From Euonymus europaeus (taxonomy: Eukaryota > Streptophyta > Magnoliopsida > Celastrales > Celastraceae): a DNA stretch of 64,000 bases. The notes beneath the pieces are model-generated. The model searched no databases and was not told the DNA's origin. It was given only the letters and a program-made list of their open reading frames with translations. The stretch spans positions 11,369,001 through 11,433,000 of the forward strand of contig OY756971.1 of NCBI GenBank assembly GCA_963580455.1, read 5' to 3'. The position numbers and the translations under genes are program-made. Shown in pieces: positions 48,531 through 62,958 of the stretch (positions within the stretch are counted from its first letter, which is position 1; each line of letters starts with the position of its first letter).

Positions 48531-51500
48531 AGTATAAGCTTCCTAGATTATTTCGATGCAAAAACCCAACTTTCTATGACAAATGCACAAAATTGTTAAA
48601 AGCTCCTCCATAGAGAGTGTTGAGCAACTTCGGACCATCAATGTTGTGTGTCCACCTTTTATTGTTCTTCCATTTGAAATTTTACGAGTATAAGCGTCAA
48701 GATTAATTAATTGCCAAAACACCAACTTTCTATGAGAAATGGACAAAGCTATTAAAAGCTCCTCCATAGAGAGAGTTCGCCAAGTTCGGGCCATCAAAGT
48801 TGCTTGGTGTACACTTTGTATTGTTTTTCTATGTCAAATTTTATGAGTATAAGCTTCCTAGATTATTTCGATGCCAAAACACCAAGTTTCTATGACAAAC
48901 GCACAAAATTGTTAGAAGCTCCTCCATAGAGAGTGTTGAGCAACTTCGGACCATCAATGTTGTGTGTACACCTTTTATTGTTCTTCCATTTGAAATTTTA
49001 GGTGTATAAGCGTCAAGATTAATTAATTGCCAAAACACCAACTTTCTATGAGAAATGGACAAAGCCATTAAAAGCTCCTCCATAGAGAGAGTTCAGCAAG
49101 TTCGGAACTTCAAAGTTGCTTGGTGTACACTTTGTATTGTTTTTCTATGTCAAATTTTATGAGTATAAGCTGTCTAGATTATTTCGATGACAAAACACCA
49201 AGTTTCTTTGAGAAATGGAAAAAATTGTTAAAAGCTCCTCTATAGAGAGAGTTGAGCATTTTCAGACCATCAAAGTTGCTCGGTGAAACTTTTTATTGTG
49301 CTTCTATGTCAAATTGTACGAGTATAAGCTTCCAAGATTATTTCGATGCCAAAACACCGACTTTCTATGACAAATGGACAAAACCGTTAAAAGTTCCTCA
49401 ATAGAGAGAGTTGAGCAACTTCGGACCAGAAAAGTTGCTCGGTGTACACTTTTTAATGTTCTTCTATGTCAAATTTTACGAGTATAAGCTTCCTAGATTA
49501 TTTCGATGCAAAAACCCCAACTTTCTATGACAAATGCGCAAAATTGTTAAAAGCTCCTCCATAGAGATTGTTGAGCAACTACGGACCATCAATGTCGTGT
49601 GTACACCTTTTATTGTTCTTCCATTTGAAATTTTACAAGTATAAGCGTCAAGATTAATTAATTGCCAAAACACCAACTTTCTATGAGAAATGGACGAAGC
49701 CATTAAAAGCTCCTCCATAGAGAGAGTTCAGCATGTTCGGACCATAAAAGTTGCTTGGTGTACACTTTGTATTTTTTTCTATGTCAAATTTTATGAGCAT
49801 AAGCTTCCTAGATTATTTCGATGCCAAAACACCAACTTTCTATGACAAATGGACAAAACCGTTAAAAGCTCCTCCATAGAGAGAGTTGAGCAACTTCGGA
49901 CCAGAAAAGTTGCTCGGTGTACACTTTTTAATGTTCTTCTTTGTCAAATTTTATGAGTATAAGCTTCCTAGATTATTTCGATGCAAAAACCGCAACTTTC
50001 TTTGAGAAATGCGCAAAATTGTTAAAAGCTCCTCCATAGAGAGTGTTGAGCAACTTCGGACCGTCAATGTTGTGTGTACACCTTTTATTGTTCTTCCATT
50101 GGAAATTTTACGAGTATAAGCGTCAAGATTAATTAATTGCCAAAACACCAACTTTCTATGAGAAATGGACAAAGCCATTAAAAGCTCCTCCGTAGAGAGA
50201 GTTCAGCAAGTTCGGACCATCAAAGTTGCTTGGTGTACACTTTGTATTGTTTTTCTATGTCAAATTTTATGAGTATAAGCTTCCTAGATTATTTCGATGC
50301 CAAAACACCAAGTTTCTATGAGAAATGTACAAAATTGTTAAAAGCTCCTCCATAGAGAGAGTTGAGCAACTTCGTACCATCAAAGTTGCTCGGTGTACAC
50401 TTTTTATTGTGCTTCTATGTCAAATTTTACGAGTATAAGCTTCCGAGATTATTTCGATGCAAAAACACCAACTTTCTATGACAAATGCACAAAACCGTTA
50501 AAATCTCCTCTGTAGAGAGAGTTGAGCAACTTTGGACAAGAAAAATTGCTCGATGTACACTTTTTAATGTTCTTCTATGTCAAATTTTACAAGTATAAGC
50601 TTCCTAGATTATTTCGATGCCAAAACACGTACTTTCTATGACAAATGAACAAAACCGTTAAAAGCTCCTCCATAGAGAGAGTTGAGCAACTTCAGAACAA
50701 AAAGGTTGCTCGGTGTACACTTTTTAATGTTCTTCTATGTAAAATTTTACGAGTATAAGCTTCCTGGATTATTTCGATGCAAAAACCCCAACTTTCTATG
50801 ACAAATGCACAAAATTGTTAAAAGCTCCTCCATAGAGAGAGTTGGGCAACTTTGGAACAAAAAAGTTGCTCGGTGTACAGTTTTTAATGTTTTTCTATGT
50901 CAAATTTTACGAGTATAAGCATCCAAGATTATTTTGATGCCAAAAAACCAACTTTATATAACAAATAGACAAAACCGTTAAAAGCTCCTCCATAGAGAGA
51001 GTTGGGCAACTTCGAACCAGAAAAGTTGCTTGGTGTACACTTTTTAATGTTCTTCTATGTCAAATTTTACGAGTATAAGCTTCCTAGATTATTTCGATGC
51101 AAAAACCCCAACTTTCTATGACAAATGCACAAAATTGTTAAAAGTTCCTCCATAGAGTGTGTTGAGCAACTTCGGACCATCGATGTTGTGTGTACACCTT
51201 TTATTGTTCTTCCATTTGAAATTTTACGAGTATAAGCGTCAGGGAGTAATTAATTGCCAAAACCCCAACTTTCTATGAGAAATGGACAAAGCCATTAAAA
51301 GCTCCTCCATAGAGAGGGCTCAGCAAGTTCGGACCATCAAAGTTTCTTGGTGTACAATTTATATTGTTTTTCTATGTCAAATTTTAGGAGTATAAGCTTC
51401 CTAGATTATTTCAATGCCAAAACACCAAGTTTCTATGAGAAATGTACAAAATTGTTAAAAGCTCCTCCAAATAGAAAGTTGAGCAACTTCGGACCATCAA

Positions 51501-54500
51501 AGTTGCTCGGTGTACACTTTTTATTGTGCTTCTATGTTAAATTTTAGGAGTATAAGCTTCCTAGATTATTTCGATGCAAAAACCCCAACATTCTATGACA
51601 AATGCACAAAACCGTTAAAAGCTCCTCTATAGAGAGAGTTGAGCAACTTCGGACAAGAAAAATTGCTCGATATACACTTTTTAATATTCTTCTATGTCAA
51701 ATTTTACAAGTATAAGCTTCCTAGATTATTTCGATGCCAAAACACCAACTTTCTATGACAAATGAACAAAACCGTTAAAAGCTCCTCCATAGAGAGAGTT
51801 GAGCAACTTCGGAACAGAAAAGTTGCTCGGTTTACACTTTTTATTGTTCTTCTATGTAAAATTTTACGAGTACAAGCTTCCTAGATTATTTCGTTGCAAA
51901 AACCACAAATTTCTAAGACAAATGCACAAAATTGTTAAAAGCTCCTCCATAGAGAGAGTTGAGCAACTTCGAAACAGAAAACTTGCTCGTTATACACTTT
52001 TTAATGTTCTTCTATGCCAAATTTTACGAGTATAAGCATCCAAGATTATTTCGATGCCAAAACACCAACTTGCTATAACAAATGGAAAAAACCGTTAAAA
52101 GCTCCTCCATAGAGAGAGTTCAGCAACTTCGAACCAGAAAAGTTACTCGACATACACTTTTTAATGTTCTTCTATGTCAAATTTTACGAGTATAAGCTTC
52201 ATAGATTATTTCGATGCAAAAACTCCAACTTTCTATGACAAATGCACAAAATTGTTAAAAGCTCCTCCATAGAGTGTGTTGAGCAACTTCGGACCATCAA
52301 TGTTGAGTGTACACCTTTTATTGTTCTTCAATTTGAAATTTTACGAGTATAAGCGTCAGGGAGTAATTAATTGCAAAAACCCCAACTTTCTATGAGAAAT
52401 GGACAACGCCATTAAAAGCTCCTCCATAGAGAGGGCTCAGCAAGTTCGGAGCATCAAAGTTTCTTGGTGTACACTTTGTATTGTTTTTCTATGTCAAATT
52501 TTATGAGTTTAAGCTTCCTAGATTATTTCGATGCCAAAACACCAATTTTCTATGAGAAATGTACAAAATTGTTAAAAGCTCCCTTATAGAGAGAGTTGAG
52601 CAAATTCGGACCATCAAAGTTGCTCGGTGTACACTTTTTATTGTGATTCTATGTAAAATTTTACGAGTATAAGCTTCCTAGATTATTTCGATGTAAAAAC
52701 CCCAACTTTCTATGAGAAATGGACAAAGCCATTAAAAGCTCCTCCATAGAGAGAGTTCACCAAGTTCGGACCATCAAAGTTGCTTGGTGTACACTTTGTA
52801 TTGTTTTTCTATGTCAAATTTTACAAGTATAAGCTTCCAAGATTATTTCGATGCCAAAACTCCAAGTTTCTATGACAAATGTACAAAATTGTTAAAAGCT
52901 CCTCCATAGAGGGAGTAGAGCAACTTCGGACCATCAAAGTTGCTCGGTGTAAACTTTTTATTGTGCTTCTATGTGAAATTTTACGAGTATAAGCTTCCTA
53001 GATTATTTCGATGCAAAAACCCAACTTTCTATGACAAATGCACAAAATTGTTAAAAGTGCCTCCATAGAGTGTGTTGAGCAACTTCGGACCGTCAATGTT
53101 GTGTGTACACCTTTTATTGTTCTTCCATTTGAAATTTTACGAGTATAAGCGTCAAGATTAATTAATTGCCAAAACACCAACTTTCTATGAGAAATGGACA
53201 AAGCCATTAAAAGCTCCTCCGTAGAGAGGGCTCAGCAAGTTCGGACCATCAAAGTTTCTTGGTGTACACTTTGTATTGTTTTTCTATGTCAAATTTTATG
53301 AGTATAAGCTTCCTAGATTATTTCGATGCCAAAATACCAAGTTTCTATGAGAAATGTACAAAATTGTTAAAAGCTCCTCCATAGAGAGAGTTGAGCAACT
53401 TCATACCATCAAAGTTGCACGGTGTACACTTTTTATTGTTCTTCTATGTCAAATTTTACGAGTATAAGCTTCCGAGATTATTTCGATGCAAAAACCCAAA
53501 CTTTCTATGACAAATGCACAAAACCGTTAAAAGCTCCTCTATAGAGAGAGTTGAGCAACTTCGGACAAGAAAAATTGCTCGATGTATACTTTTTAATGTT
53601 CTTCTATGTCAAATTTTATAAGTATAAGCTTCCTAGATTATTTCGATGCCAAAACACGTACTTTCTATGACAAATGAACAAAACCGTTAAAAGCTCCTCC
53701 ATAGAGAGAGTTGAGCAACTTCGGAACAAAAAAGTTGCTTGGTGTATACTTTTTAATATTCTTCTATGTAAAATTTTACGAGTATAAGCTTCCTAGATTA
53801 TTTCGATGCAAAAACCCCAACTTTCTATGACAAATGCACAAAATTGTTAAAAGCTCGTCCATAGAGAGAGTTGAGCAACTTCGGAACAGAAAAGTTGCTC
53901 GGTGTACAGTTTTTAATGTTCTTCTATGTCAAATTTTACGAGTATAAGCATCCAAGATTATTTTGATGCCAAAAAACCAATTTTTTATAACAAATAGACA
54001 AAACCGTTAAAAGCTCCTCCATAGAGAGAGTTGGGCAACTTCGAACCAGAAAAGTTGCTCGGTGTACACTTTTTAATGTTCTTCTATGTCAAATTTTACG
54101 AGTATAAGCTTCCTAGATTATTTCGATGCAAAAACCCCAACTTTCTATGACAAATGCACAAAATTGTTAAAAGTTCCTCCATAGAGTGTGTTGAGCAACT
54201 TCGGACCATCAATGTTATGTGTACACCTTTTATTGTTCTTCCATTTGAAATTTTACGAGTATAAGCATTAGGGAGTAATTAATTGCCAAAACCCCAACTT
54301 TCTATGAGAAATGGACAAAGCCATTAAAAGCACCTCCATAGAGAGGGTTCAGCAAGTTCGAACCATCAAAGTTTCTTGGTGTACAATTTGTATTGTTTTT
54401 CTATGTCAAATTTTTGGAGTATAAGCTTCCTAGATTATTTCAATGCCAAAACACCAAGTTTCTATGAGAAATGTACAAAATTGTTAAAAGCTCCTCCAAA

Positions 54501-55500
54501 TAGAAAGTTGAGCAACTTCGGACCATCAAAGTTGCTCGGTGTACACTTTTTATTGTGCTTCTATGTCAAATTTTACGAGTATAAGCTTCCGAGATTATTT
54601 CGATGCAAAAACTCCAACTTTCTATGACAAATGCACAAAACCATTAAAATCTCCTTTGTAGAGAGAGTTGAGCAACTTCGGAACAGAAAAGTTGCTCGGT
54701 ATACACTTTTTATTGTTCTTCTATGTAAAATTTTACGAGTATAAGCTTCCTAGATTATTTCGATGCAAAAACCACAAATTTCTATGACAAATGCACAAAA
54801 TTGTTAAAAGCTCCTCCATAGAGAGAGTTGAGCAACTTCGAAACAAAAAACTTGCTCGTTATACACTTTTTAATGTTCTTCTATGCCAAATTTTACGAGT
54901 ATAAGCATCCAAGATTATTTCGATGCCAAAACACCAACTTTCTATAATAAATGGAAAAAACCGTTAAAAGCTCCTCCATAGACAGAGTTGAGCAACTTTG
55001 AACCAGAAAAGTTGCTCGGCATACACTTTTTAATGTTCTTCTATGTCAAATTTTATGAGTATAAGCTTCATAGATTATTTCGATGCAAAAACTCCAACTT
55101 TCTATGACAAATGCACAAAATTGTTAAAAGCTCCTCCATAGAGTGTGTTGAGCACCTTCGGACCATCAATGTTGTGTGTACACCTTTTATTGTTCTTCCA
55201 TTTGAAATTTTACGAGTATAAGCGTCAGGGAGTAATTAAATTGCCAAAACCCCAACTTTCTATGAGAAATGGACAAAGCCATTAAAAGCTCCTCCATAGA
55301 GAGGGCTCAGCAAGTTCGGACCTTCAAAGTTTCTTGGTGTACACTTTGTATTGTTTTTCTATGTCAAATTTTATGAGTTTAAGCTTCCTAGATTATTTCG
55401 ATGCCAAAACACCAAGTTTCTATGAGAAATGTACAAAATTGTTAAAAGCTCCCTTATAAAGGGAGTTGAGCAACTTCGGACTATCAAAGTTGCTCGGTGT
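48530..55500 (+). repeat. Satellite block IX (U1-like module order)
   Basis: A-B1 dimers near 48,550, 48,850, 49,486 and 49,960 have the same spacing (about 298, 635, 475) as those near 17,220-18,629, an offset near 31.3 kb. They are followed by the CGTACCATC, ACAAGAAAAATTGC, ACACGTAC, GGAACAAAAAG and GCATCCAAG modules as in U1. A further partial copy follows from about 53,000. CGTACCATC landmarks at 50,374 and 53,403 (here CATACCATC) are 3,029 bases (19 monomers) apart. Confidence 0.75.
53147..53304 (+). repeat. B1/B2 chimeric monomer
   Basis: The head is B1 (GTCAAGATTAATTAATTGCC, AACACCAAC). The tail is B2 (GAGAGGGCTCAGCAAG, AAGTTTCTTGG). Elsewhere GGGCTCAG tails follow the GTCAGGGAG head, so the switch lies between about 53,180 and 53,225. 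Confidence 0.75.
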
Positions 55501-55540
55501 ACACTTTTTATTGTGCTTCTATGTCAAATTTTACGAGTAT

Positions 55541-58500
55541 AAGCTTCCTAGATTATTTCGATGCAAAAACCCCAACTTTCTATGACAAATGCATAGAATT
55601 GTTAAAAGCTCTTCCATAGAGAGTGTTGAGCAACTTCGGACCATCAATGTTGTGTGTACACCTTTTATTATTCTTCCATTTGAAATATTACGAGTATAAG
55701 CGTCAAGATTAATTAATTGCCAAAACACCAACTTTCTATGAGAAATGGACCAAGCCATTAAAAGCTCCTCCATAGAGAGAGTTCACCAAGTTCGGACAAT
55801 CAAAGTTGCTTGGTGTACACTTTGTACTGTTTTTCTATGTCAAATTTTATGAGTATAAGCTTCCTAGATTATTTCGATGCCAAAACACCAAGTTTCTATG
55901 AGAAATGCACAAAATTGTTAGAAGCTCCTCCATAGAGAGTGTTGAGCAACTTCGGACCATCAATGTTTTGTGTACACCTTTTATTGTTCTTCCATTTGAA
56001 ATTTTACGAGTATAAGCGTCAAGATTAATTAATTGCCAAAACACCAACTTTCTATGAGAAATGGACAAAGCCATTAAAAGCTCCTCTATAGAGAGAGTTG
56101 AGCATTTTCGAACCATCAAAGTTGCTCGGTGAAACTTTTTATTCTGCTTCTATGTCAAATTGTACGAGTATAAGCTTCCAAAATTATTTCGATGCCAAAA
56201 CACCGACTTTCTATGACAAATGGACAAAACCGTTAAAAGTTCCTCAATAGAGAGAGTTGAGCAACTTCGGACCAGAAAAGTTGCTCGGTGTACACTTTTT
56301 AATGTTCTTCTATGTCAAATTTTACGAGTATAAGCTTCCTAGATTATTTCGATGCAAAAACCCCAACTTTCTATGACAAATGCGCAAAATTGTTAAAAGC
56401 TCCTCCATAGTAATTGTTGAGCAACTACGGACCATCAATGTCGTGTGTACATCTTTTATTGTTCTTCCATTTGAAATTTTACGAGTATAAGCGTCAAGAT
56501 TAATTAATTGCCAAAACACCAACTTTCTATGAGAAATGGACGAAGCCATTAAAAGCTCCTCCATAGAGAGAGTTCAGCATGTTCGGACCATAAAAGTTGC
56601 TTGGTGTACACTTTGTATTGTTTTTCTATGTCAAATTTTATGAGTATGAGCTTCCTAGATTATTTCGATGCCAAAACACCAACTTTCTATGACAAATGGA
56701 CAAAACAGTTAAAAGTTCCTCAATATAGAGAGTTGAGCAACTTCGGACCAGAAAAGTTGCTCGGTGTACACTTTTTAATGTTCTTCTATGTCAAATTTTA
56801 CGAGTATAAGCTTCCTAGATTATTTTGATGCAAAAACCCCAACTTTCTTTGACAAATTCGCAAAATTGTTTAAAGCTCCTCCATAGAGAGTGTTGAGCAA
56901 CTTCGGACCGTCAATGTTGTGTGTACACCTTTTATTGTTCTTCCATTTGAAATTATACGAGTATAAGCGTCAAGATTAATTAATTGCCAAAACACCAACT
57001 TTCTATGAGAAATGGACAAAGCCATTAAAAGCTCATCCGTAGAGAGAGTTCAGCAAGTTCGGACCATCAAAGTTGCTTGGTGTACACTTTGTATTGTTTT
57101 TCTATGTCAAATTTTATGAGTATAAGCTTCCTAGATTATTTCGATGCCAAAACACCAAGTTTCTATGAGAAATGTACAAAATTGTTAAAAGCTCCTCCAT
57201 AGAGAGAGTTGGGCAACTTCGTACCATCAAAGTTGCTCGGTGTACACTTTTTATTGTGCTTCTATGTCAAATTTTACGAGTATAAGCTTCCGAGATTATT
57301 TCGATGCAAAAACCCCAACTTTCTATGACAAATGCACAAAACCGTTAAAAGCTCCGCTATAGAGAGAGTTGAGCAACTTCGGACAAGAAAAATTGCTCGA
57401 TGTACACTTTTTAATGTTCTTCTATGTCAAATTTTACAAGTATAAGCTTCCTAGATTATTTCGATGCCAAAACATGTACTTTCTATGACAAATGAACAAA
57501 ACCGTTAAAAGCTCCTCCATAGAGAGAGTTGGGCAACTTCGGAATAAAAAAGTTGCTCGGTGTACACTTTTTAATGTTCTTCTATGTAAAATTTTACGAG
57601 TATAAGCTTCCTAGATTATTTCGATGCCAAATCCCCAACTTTCTATGACAAATGCACAAAATTGTTAAAAGCTCCTCCATAGAGAGAGTTGAGCAACTTC
57701 GGAACAGAAAAGTTGCTCGGTGTACAGTTTTTAATGTTCTTCTATGTCAAAGTTTACGAGTATAAGCATCCAAGATTATTTTGATGCCAAAAAACAAACT
57801 TTATATAATAAATAGACAAAACCGTTAAAAGCTCCTCCATAGAGAGAGTTGGGCAACTTCGAACCAGAAAAGTTGCTCGGTGTAAACTTTTTAATGTTCT
57901 TCTATGTCAAATTTTACGAGTATAAGCTTCCTAGATTATTTCGATGCAAAAACCCCAACTTTCTATGACAAATGCACAAAATTGTTAAAAGTTCCTCCAT
58001 AGAGTGTGTTGAGCAACTTCGGACCATCAATGTTGTGTGTACACCTTTTATTGTTCTTCCATTTGAAATTTTACGAGTATAAGCGTCAGGGAGTAATTAA
58101 TTGCCAAAACCCCAACTTTCTATGAGAAATGGACAAAGCCATTAAAGGCTCCTCCATAGAGAGGGCTCAGCAAGTTCGGACCATAAAAGTTTCTTCGTGT
58201 ACACTTTGCATTGTTTTTCTATGTCAAATTTTATGAGTATAAGCTTCCTAGATTATTTCGATACCAAAACACCTAGTTTCTATGAGAAATGTACAAAATT
58301 GCTAAAAGCTCCCTTATAGAGAGAGTTGAGCAACTTCGGACCATCAAAGTTGCTCGGTGTACACCTTTTATTGTGCTTCTATGTCAAATTTTACGAGTAT
58401 AAGCTTCCTAGATTATTTCGATGCAAAAACCCCAACTTTCTATGGGAAATAGACAAAGCCATTAAAAGCTACTCCATAGAGAGAGTTCACCAAGTTCGGA

Positions 58501-59359
58501 CCATCAAAGTTGTTTGGTGTACACTTTGTATTGTTTTTCTATGTCAAATTTTAGAAGTATAAGCTTCCTAGATTATTTCGATGCCAAAACACCAACTTTC
58601 TATGACAAATGAACAAAACCGTTAAAAGCTCCTCCATAGAGAGAGTTGAGCAACTTCGGAACAGAAAAGTTGCTCGGTGTACACTTTTTATTGTTCTTCT
58701 ATGTAAAATTTTACGAGTATAAGCTTCCTAGATTATTTCGATGCAAAAACCACAACTTTCTATGACAAATGCACAAAATTGTTAAAAGCTCCTCCATAGA
58801 GAGAGTTGAGCAACTTCGAAACAGAAAACTTGCTCGTTATACACTTTTTAATGTTCTTTTATGTCAAATTTTACGAGTATAAGCATCCAAGATTATTTCG
58901 ATGAAAAAACAACAAGTTTCTATAACAAATGGAAAAAACCGTTAAAAGCTCCTCCATAGAGAGAGTTGAGCAACTTCGAACCAGAAAAGTTGCTCGGCAT
59001 ACACTTTTTAATGTTCTTCTATGTCAAATTTAAGAGTATAAGCTTCATAGATTATTTCGATGCAAAAACTCCAACTTTCTATGACAAATGAACAAAACCG
59101 TTAAAAGCTCCTCCATAGAGAGAGTTGAGCAACTTCGGAACATCAAAGTTGCCTGGTGTACACTTTGTATTGTTTTTCTATGTCAAATTTTACAAGTATA
59201 AGCTTCCTAGATTATTTCGATGCCAAAACTCCAAGTTTCTATGAAAAATGTACAAAATTGTTAAAAGCTCCTCCATAGAGGGAGTTGAGCAACTTCGGAC
59301 CATCAAAGTTGCTCGGTGTAAACTTTTTATTGTGCTTCTATGTAAAATTTTACGAGTAT
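55541..59359 (+). repeat. ~3,818-bp 24-mer super-HOR, copy 1
   Basis: It matches copy 2 at an offset of 3,818 up to about 59,140. Shared rare variants are CTTTTATTATTC (55,661 and 59,479), TTCGGACAATC, TTTTATTCTGCTTC, CCATAGTAATTG / CCATAGTGATTG, AAATTATACGAG, CTCATCCGTAG and CAAATTTAAGAG. One base (AACCCCAAC against AACCCAAC) shifts the offset from 3,819 to 3,818 near the start. Confidence 0.87.
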
Positions 59360-62300
59360 AAGCTTCCTAGATTATTTCGATGCAAAAACCCAACTTTCTA
59401 TGACAAATGCACAGAATTGTTAAAAGCTCCTCCATAGAGAGTGTTGAGGAACTTCGGACCATCAATGTTGTGTGTACACCTTTTATTATTCTTCCATTTG
59501 AAATTTTACGAGTATAAGCGTCAAGATTAATTAATTGCCAAAACACCAACTTTCTATGAGAAATGGACAATGCCATTAAAAGCTCCTCCATAGAGAGAGT
59601 TCACCAAGTTCGGACAATCAAAGTTGCTTGGTGTACACTTTGTACTGTTTTTCTATGTCAAATTTTATGAGTATAAGCTTCCTAGATTATTTCGATGCCA
59701 AAACACCAAGTTTCTATGAGAAATGCACAAAATTGTTAGAAGCTCCTCCATAGAGAGTGTTGAGCAACTTCGGACCATCAATGTTTTGTGTACACCTTTT
59801 ATTGTTCTTCCATTTGAAATTTTACGAGTATAAGCGTCAAGATTAATTAATTGCCAAAACACCAATTTTCTATGAGAAATGGACAAAGCCATTAAAAACT
59901 CCTCTATAGAGAGAGTTGAGCATTTTCGAACCATCAAAGTTGCTCGGTGAAACTTTTTATTCTGCTTCTTTGTCAAATTGTACGAGTATAAGTTTCCAAG
60001 ATTATTTCGATGCCAAAACACCGACTTTCTATGACAAATGGACAAAACCGTTAAAAGTTCCTCAATAGAGAGAGTTGAGCAACTTCGGACTAGAAAATTT
60101 GCTCGGTGTACACTTTTTAATGTTGTTCTATGTCAAATTTTACGAGTATAAGCTTCCTAGATTATTTCGATGCAAAAACCCCAACTTTCTATGACAAATG
60201 CGCAAAATTGTTAAAAGCTCCTCCATAGTGATTGTTGAGCAACTACGGACCATCAATGTCGTGTGTACATCTTTTATTGTTCTTCCATTTGAAATTTTAC
60301 GAGTATAAGCGTCAAGATTAATTAATTCCCAAAACACCAACTTTCTATGAGAAATGGACGAAGCCATTAAAAGCTCGTCCATAGAGAGAGTTCAACATGT
60401 TCGGACCATAAAAGTTGCTTGGTGTACACTTTGTATTGTTTTTCTATGTCAAATTTTATGAGTATGAGCTTCCTAGATTATTTCGATGCCAAAACACGTA
60501 CTTTCTATGACAAATGGACAAAACAGTTAAAAGTTCCTCAATAGAGAGAGTTGAGCAACTTCGGACCAGAAAAGTTGCTCGGTGGACACTTTTTAATGTT
60601 CTTCTATGTCAAATTTTACGAGTATAAGCTTCCTAGATTATTTCGATGCAAAAACCCCAACTTTCTTCGACAAATTCGCAAAATTGTTTAAAGCTCCTCC
60701 ATAGAGAATGTTGAGCAACTTCGGACCGTCAATGTTGTGTGTACACCTTTTATTGTTCTTCCATTTGAAATTATACGAGTATAAGCGTCAAGATTAATTA
60801 ATTGCCAAAACAACAACTTTCTATGAGAAATGGACAAAGCCATTAAAAGCTCATCCGTAGAGAGAGTTCAGCAAGTTCGGACCATCAAAGTTGCTTGGTG
60901 TACACTTTGTATTGTTTTTCTATGTCAAATTTTATGAGTATAAGCTTCCTAGATTATTTCGATGCCAAAACACCAAGTTTCTATGAGAAATGTACAAAAT
61001 TGTTAAAAGCTCCTCCATAGAGAGAGTTGGGCAACTTCGTACCATCAAAGTTGCTCGGTGTACACTTTTTATTGTGCTTCTATGTCAAATTTTACGAGTA
61101 TAAGCTTCCGAGATTATTTCGATGCAAAAACCCCAACTTTCTATGACAAATGCACAAAACCGTTAAAAGCTCCGCTATAGAGAGAGTTGAGCAACTTCGG
61201 ACAAGAAAAATTGCTCGATGTACACTTTTTAATGTTCTTCTATGTCAAATTTTACAAGTATAAGCTTCCTAGATTATTTCGATGCCAAAACATGTACTTT
61301 CTATGACAAATGAACAAAACCGTTAAAAGCTCCTCCATAGAGAGAGTTGGGCAACTTCGGAATAAAAAAGTTGCTCGGTGTACACTTTTTAATGTACTTC
61401 TATGTAAAATTTTACGAGTATAAGCTTCCTAGATTATTTCGATGCCAAAACCCCAACTTTCTATGACAAATGCACAAAATTGTTAAAAGCTCCTCCATAG
61501 AGAGAGTTGAGCAACTTCGGAACAGAAAAGTTGCTCGGTGTACAGTTTTTAATGTTCTTCTATGTCAAAGTTTACGAGTATAAGCATCCAAGATTATTTT
61601 GATGCCAAAAAACAAACTTTATATAACAAATAGACAAAACCGTTAAAAGCTCCTCCATAGAGAGAGTTGGGCAACTTCGAACCAGAAAAGTTGCTCGGTG
61701 TAAACTTTTTAATGTTCTTCTATGTCAAATTTTACGAGTATAAGCTTCCTAGATTATTTCGATGCAAAAACCCCAACTTTCTATGACAAATGCACAAAAT
61801 TGTTAAAAGTTCCTCCATAGAGTGTGTTGAGCAACTTCGGACCATCAATGTTGTGTGTACACCTTTTATTGTTCTTCCATTTGAAATTTTACGAGTATAA
61901 GCGTCAAGGAGTAATTAATTGCCAAAACCCCAACTTTCTATGAGAAATGGACAAAGCCATTAAAGGCTCCTCCATAGAGAGGGCTCAGCAAGTTCGGACC
62001 ATAAAAGTTTCTTCGTGTACACTTTGTATTGTTTTTCTATGTCAAATTTTATGAGTATAAGCTTCCTAGATTATTTCGATACCAAAACACCAAGTTTCTA
62101 TGAGAAATGTACAAAATTGCTAAAAGCTCCCTTATAGAGAGAGTTGAGCAACTTCGGACCATCAAAGTTGCTCGGTGTACACCTTTTATTGTGCTTCTAT
62201 GTCAAATTTTACGAGTATAAGCTTCCTAGATTATTTCGATGCAAAAACCCCAACTTTCTTTGGGAAATAGACAAAGCCATTAAAAGCTACTCCATAGAGA

Positions 62301-62958
62301 GAGTTTACCAAGTTCGGACCATCAAAGTTGTTTGGTGTACACTTTGTATTGTTTTTCTATGTCAAATTTTAGAAGTATAAGCTTCCTAGATTATTTCGAT
62401 GCCAAAACACCAACTTTCTATGACAAATGAACAAAACCGTTAAAAGCTCCTCCATAGAGAGAGTTGAGCAACTTCGGAACAGAAAAGTTGCTCGGTGTAC
62501 ACTTTTTATTGTTCTTCTATGTAAAATTTTACGAGTATAAGCTTCCTAGATTATTTCGATGCAAAAACCACAACTTTCTATGACAAACGCACAAAATTGT
62601 TAAAAGCTCCTCCATAGAGAGAGTTGAGCAACTTCGAAACAGAAAACTTGCTCGTTATACACTTTTTAATGTTCTTATATGTCAAATTTTACGAGTATAA
62701 GCATCCAAGATTATTTCGATGAAAAAACACCAAGTTTCTATAACAAATGGAAAAAACCGTTAAAAGCTCCTCCATAGAGAGAGTTGAGCAACTTCGAACC
62801 AGAAAAGTTGCTCGGCATACACTTTTTAATGTTCTTCTATGTCAAATTTAAGAGTATAAGCTTCATAGATTATTTCGATGCAAAAACTCCAACTTTCTAT
62901 GACAAATGAACAAAACCGTTAAAAGCTCCTCCATAGAGAGAGTTGAGCAACTTCGGAA
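59360..62958 (+). repeat. ~3,818-bp 24-mer super-HOR, copy 2
   Basis: Counterpart of 55,541-59,140. The match stops near 59,141 / 62,959, where GGAACATCAAAG in copy 1 is GGAACAGAAAAG in copy 2. The CGTACCATC landmark at 57,221 and 61,039 confirms 3,818. A more diverged copy at 53,403 is also 3,818 bases upstream of 57,221. Confidence 0.87.
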
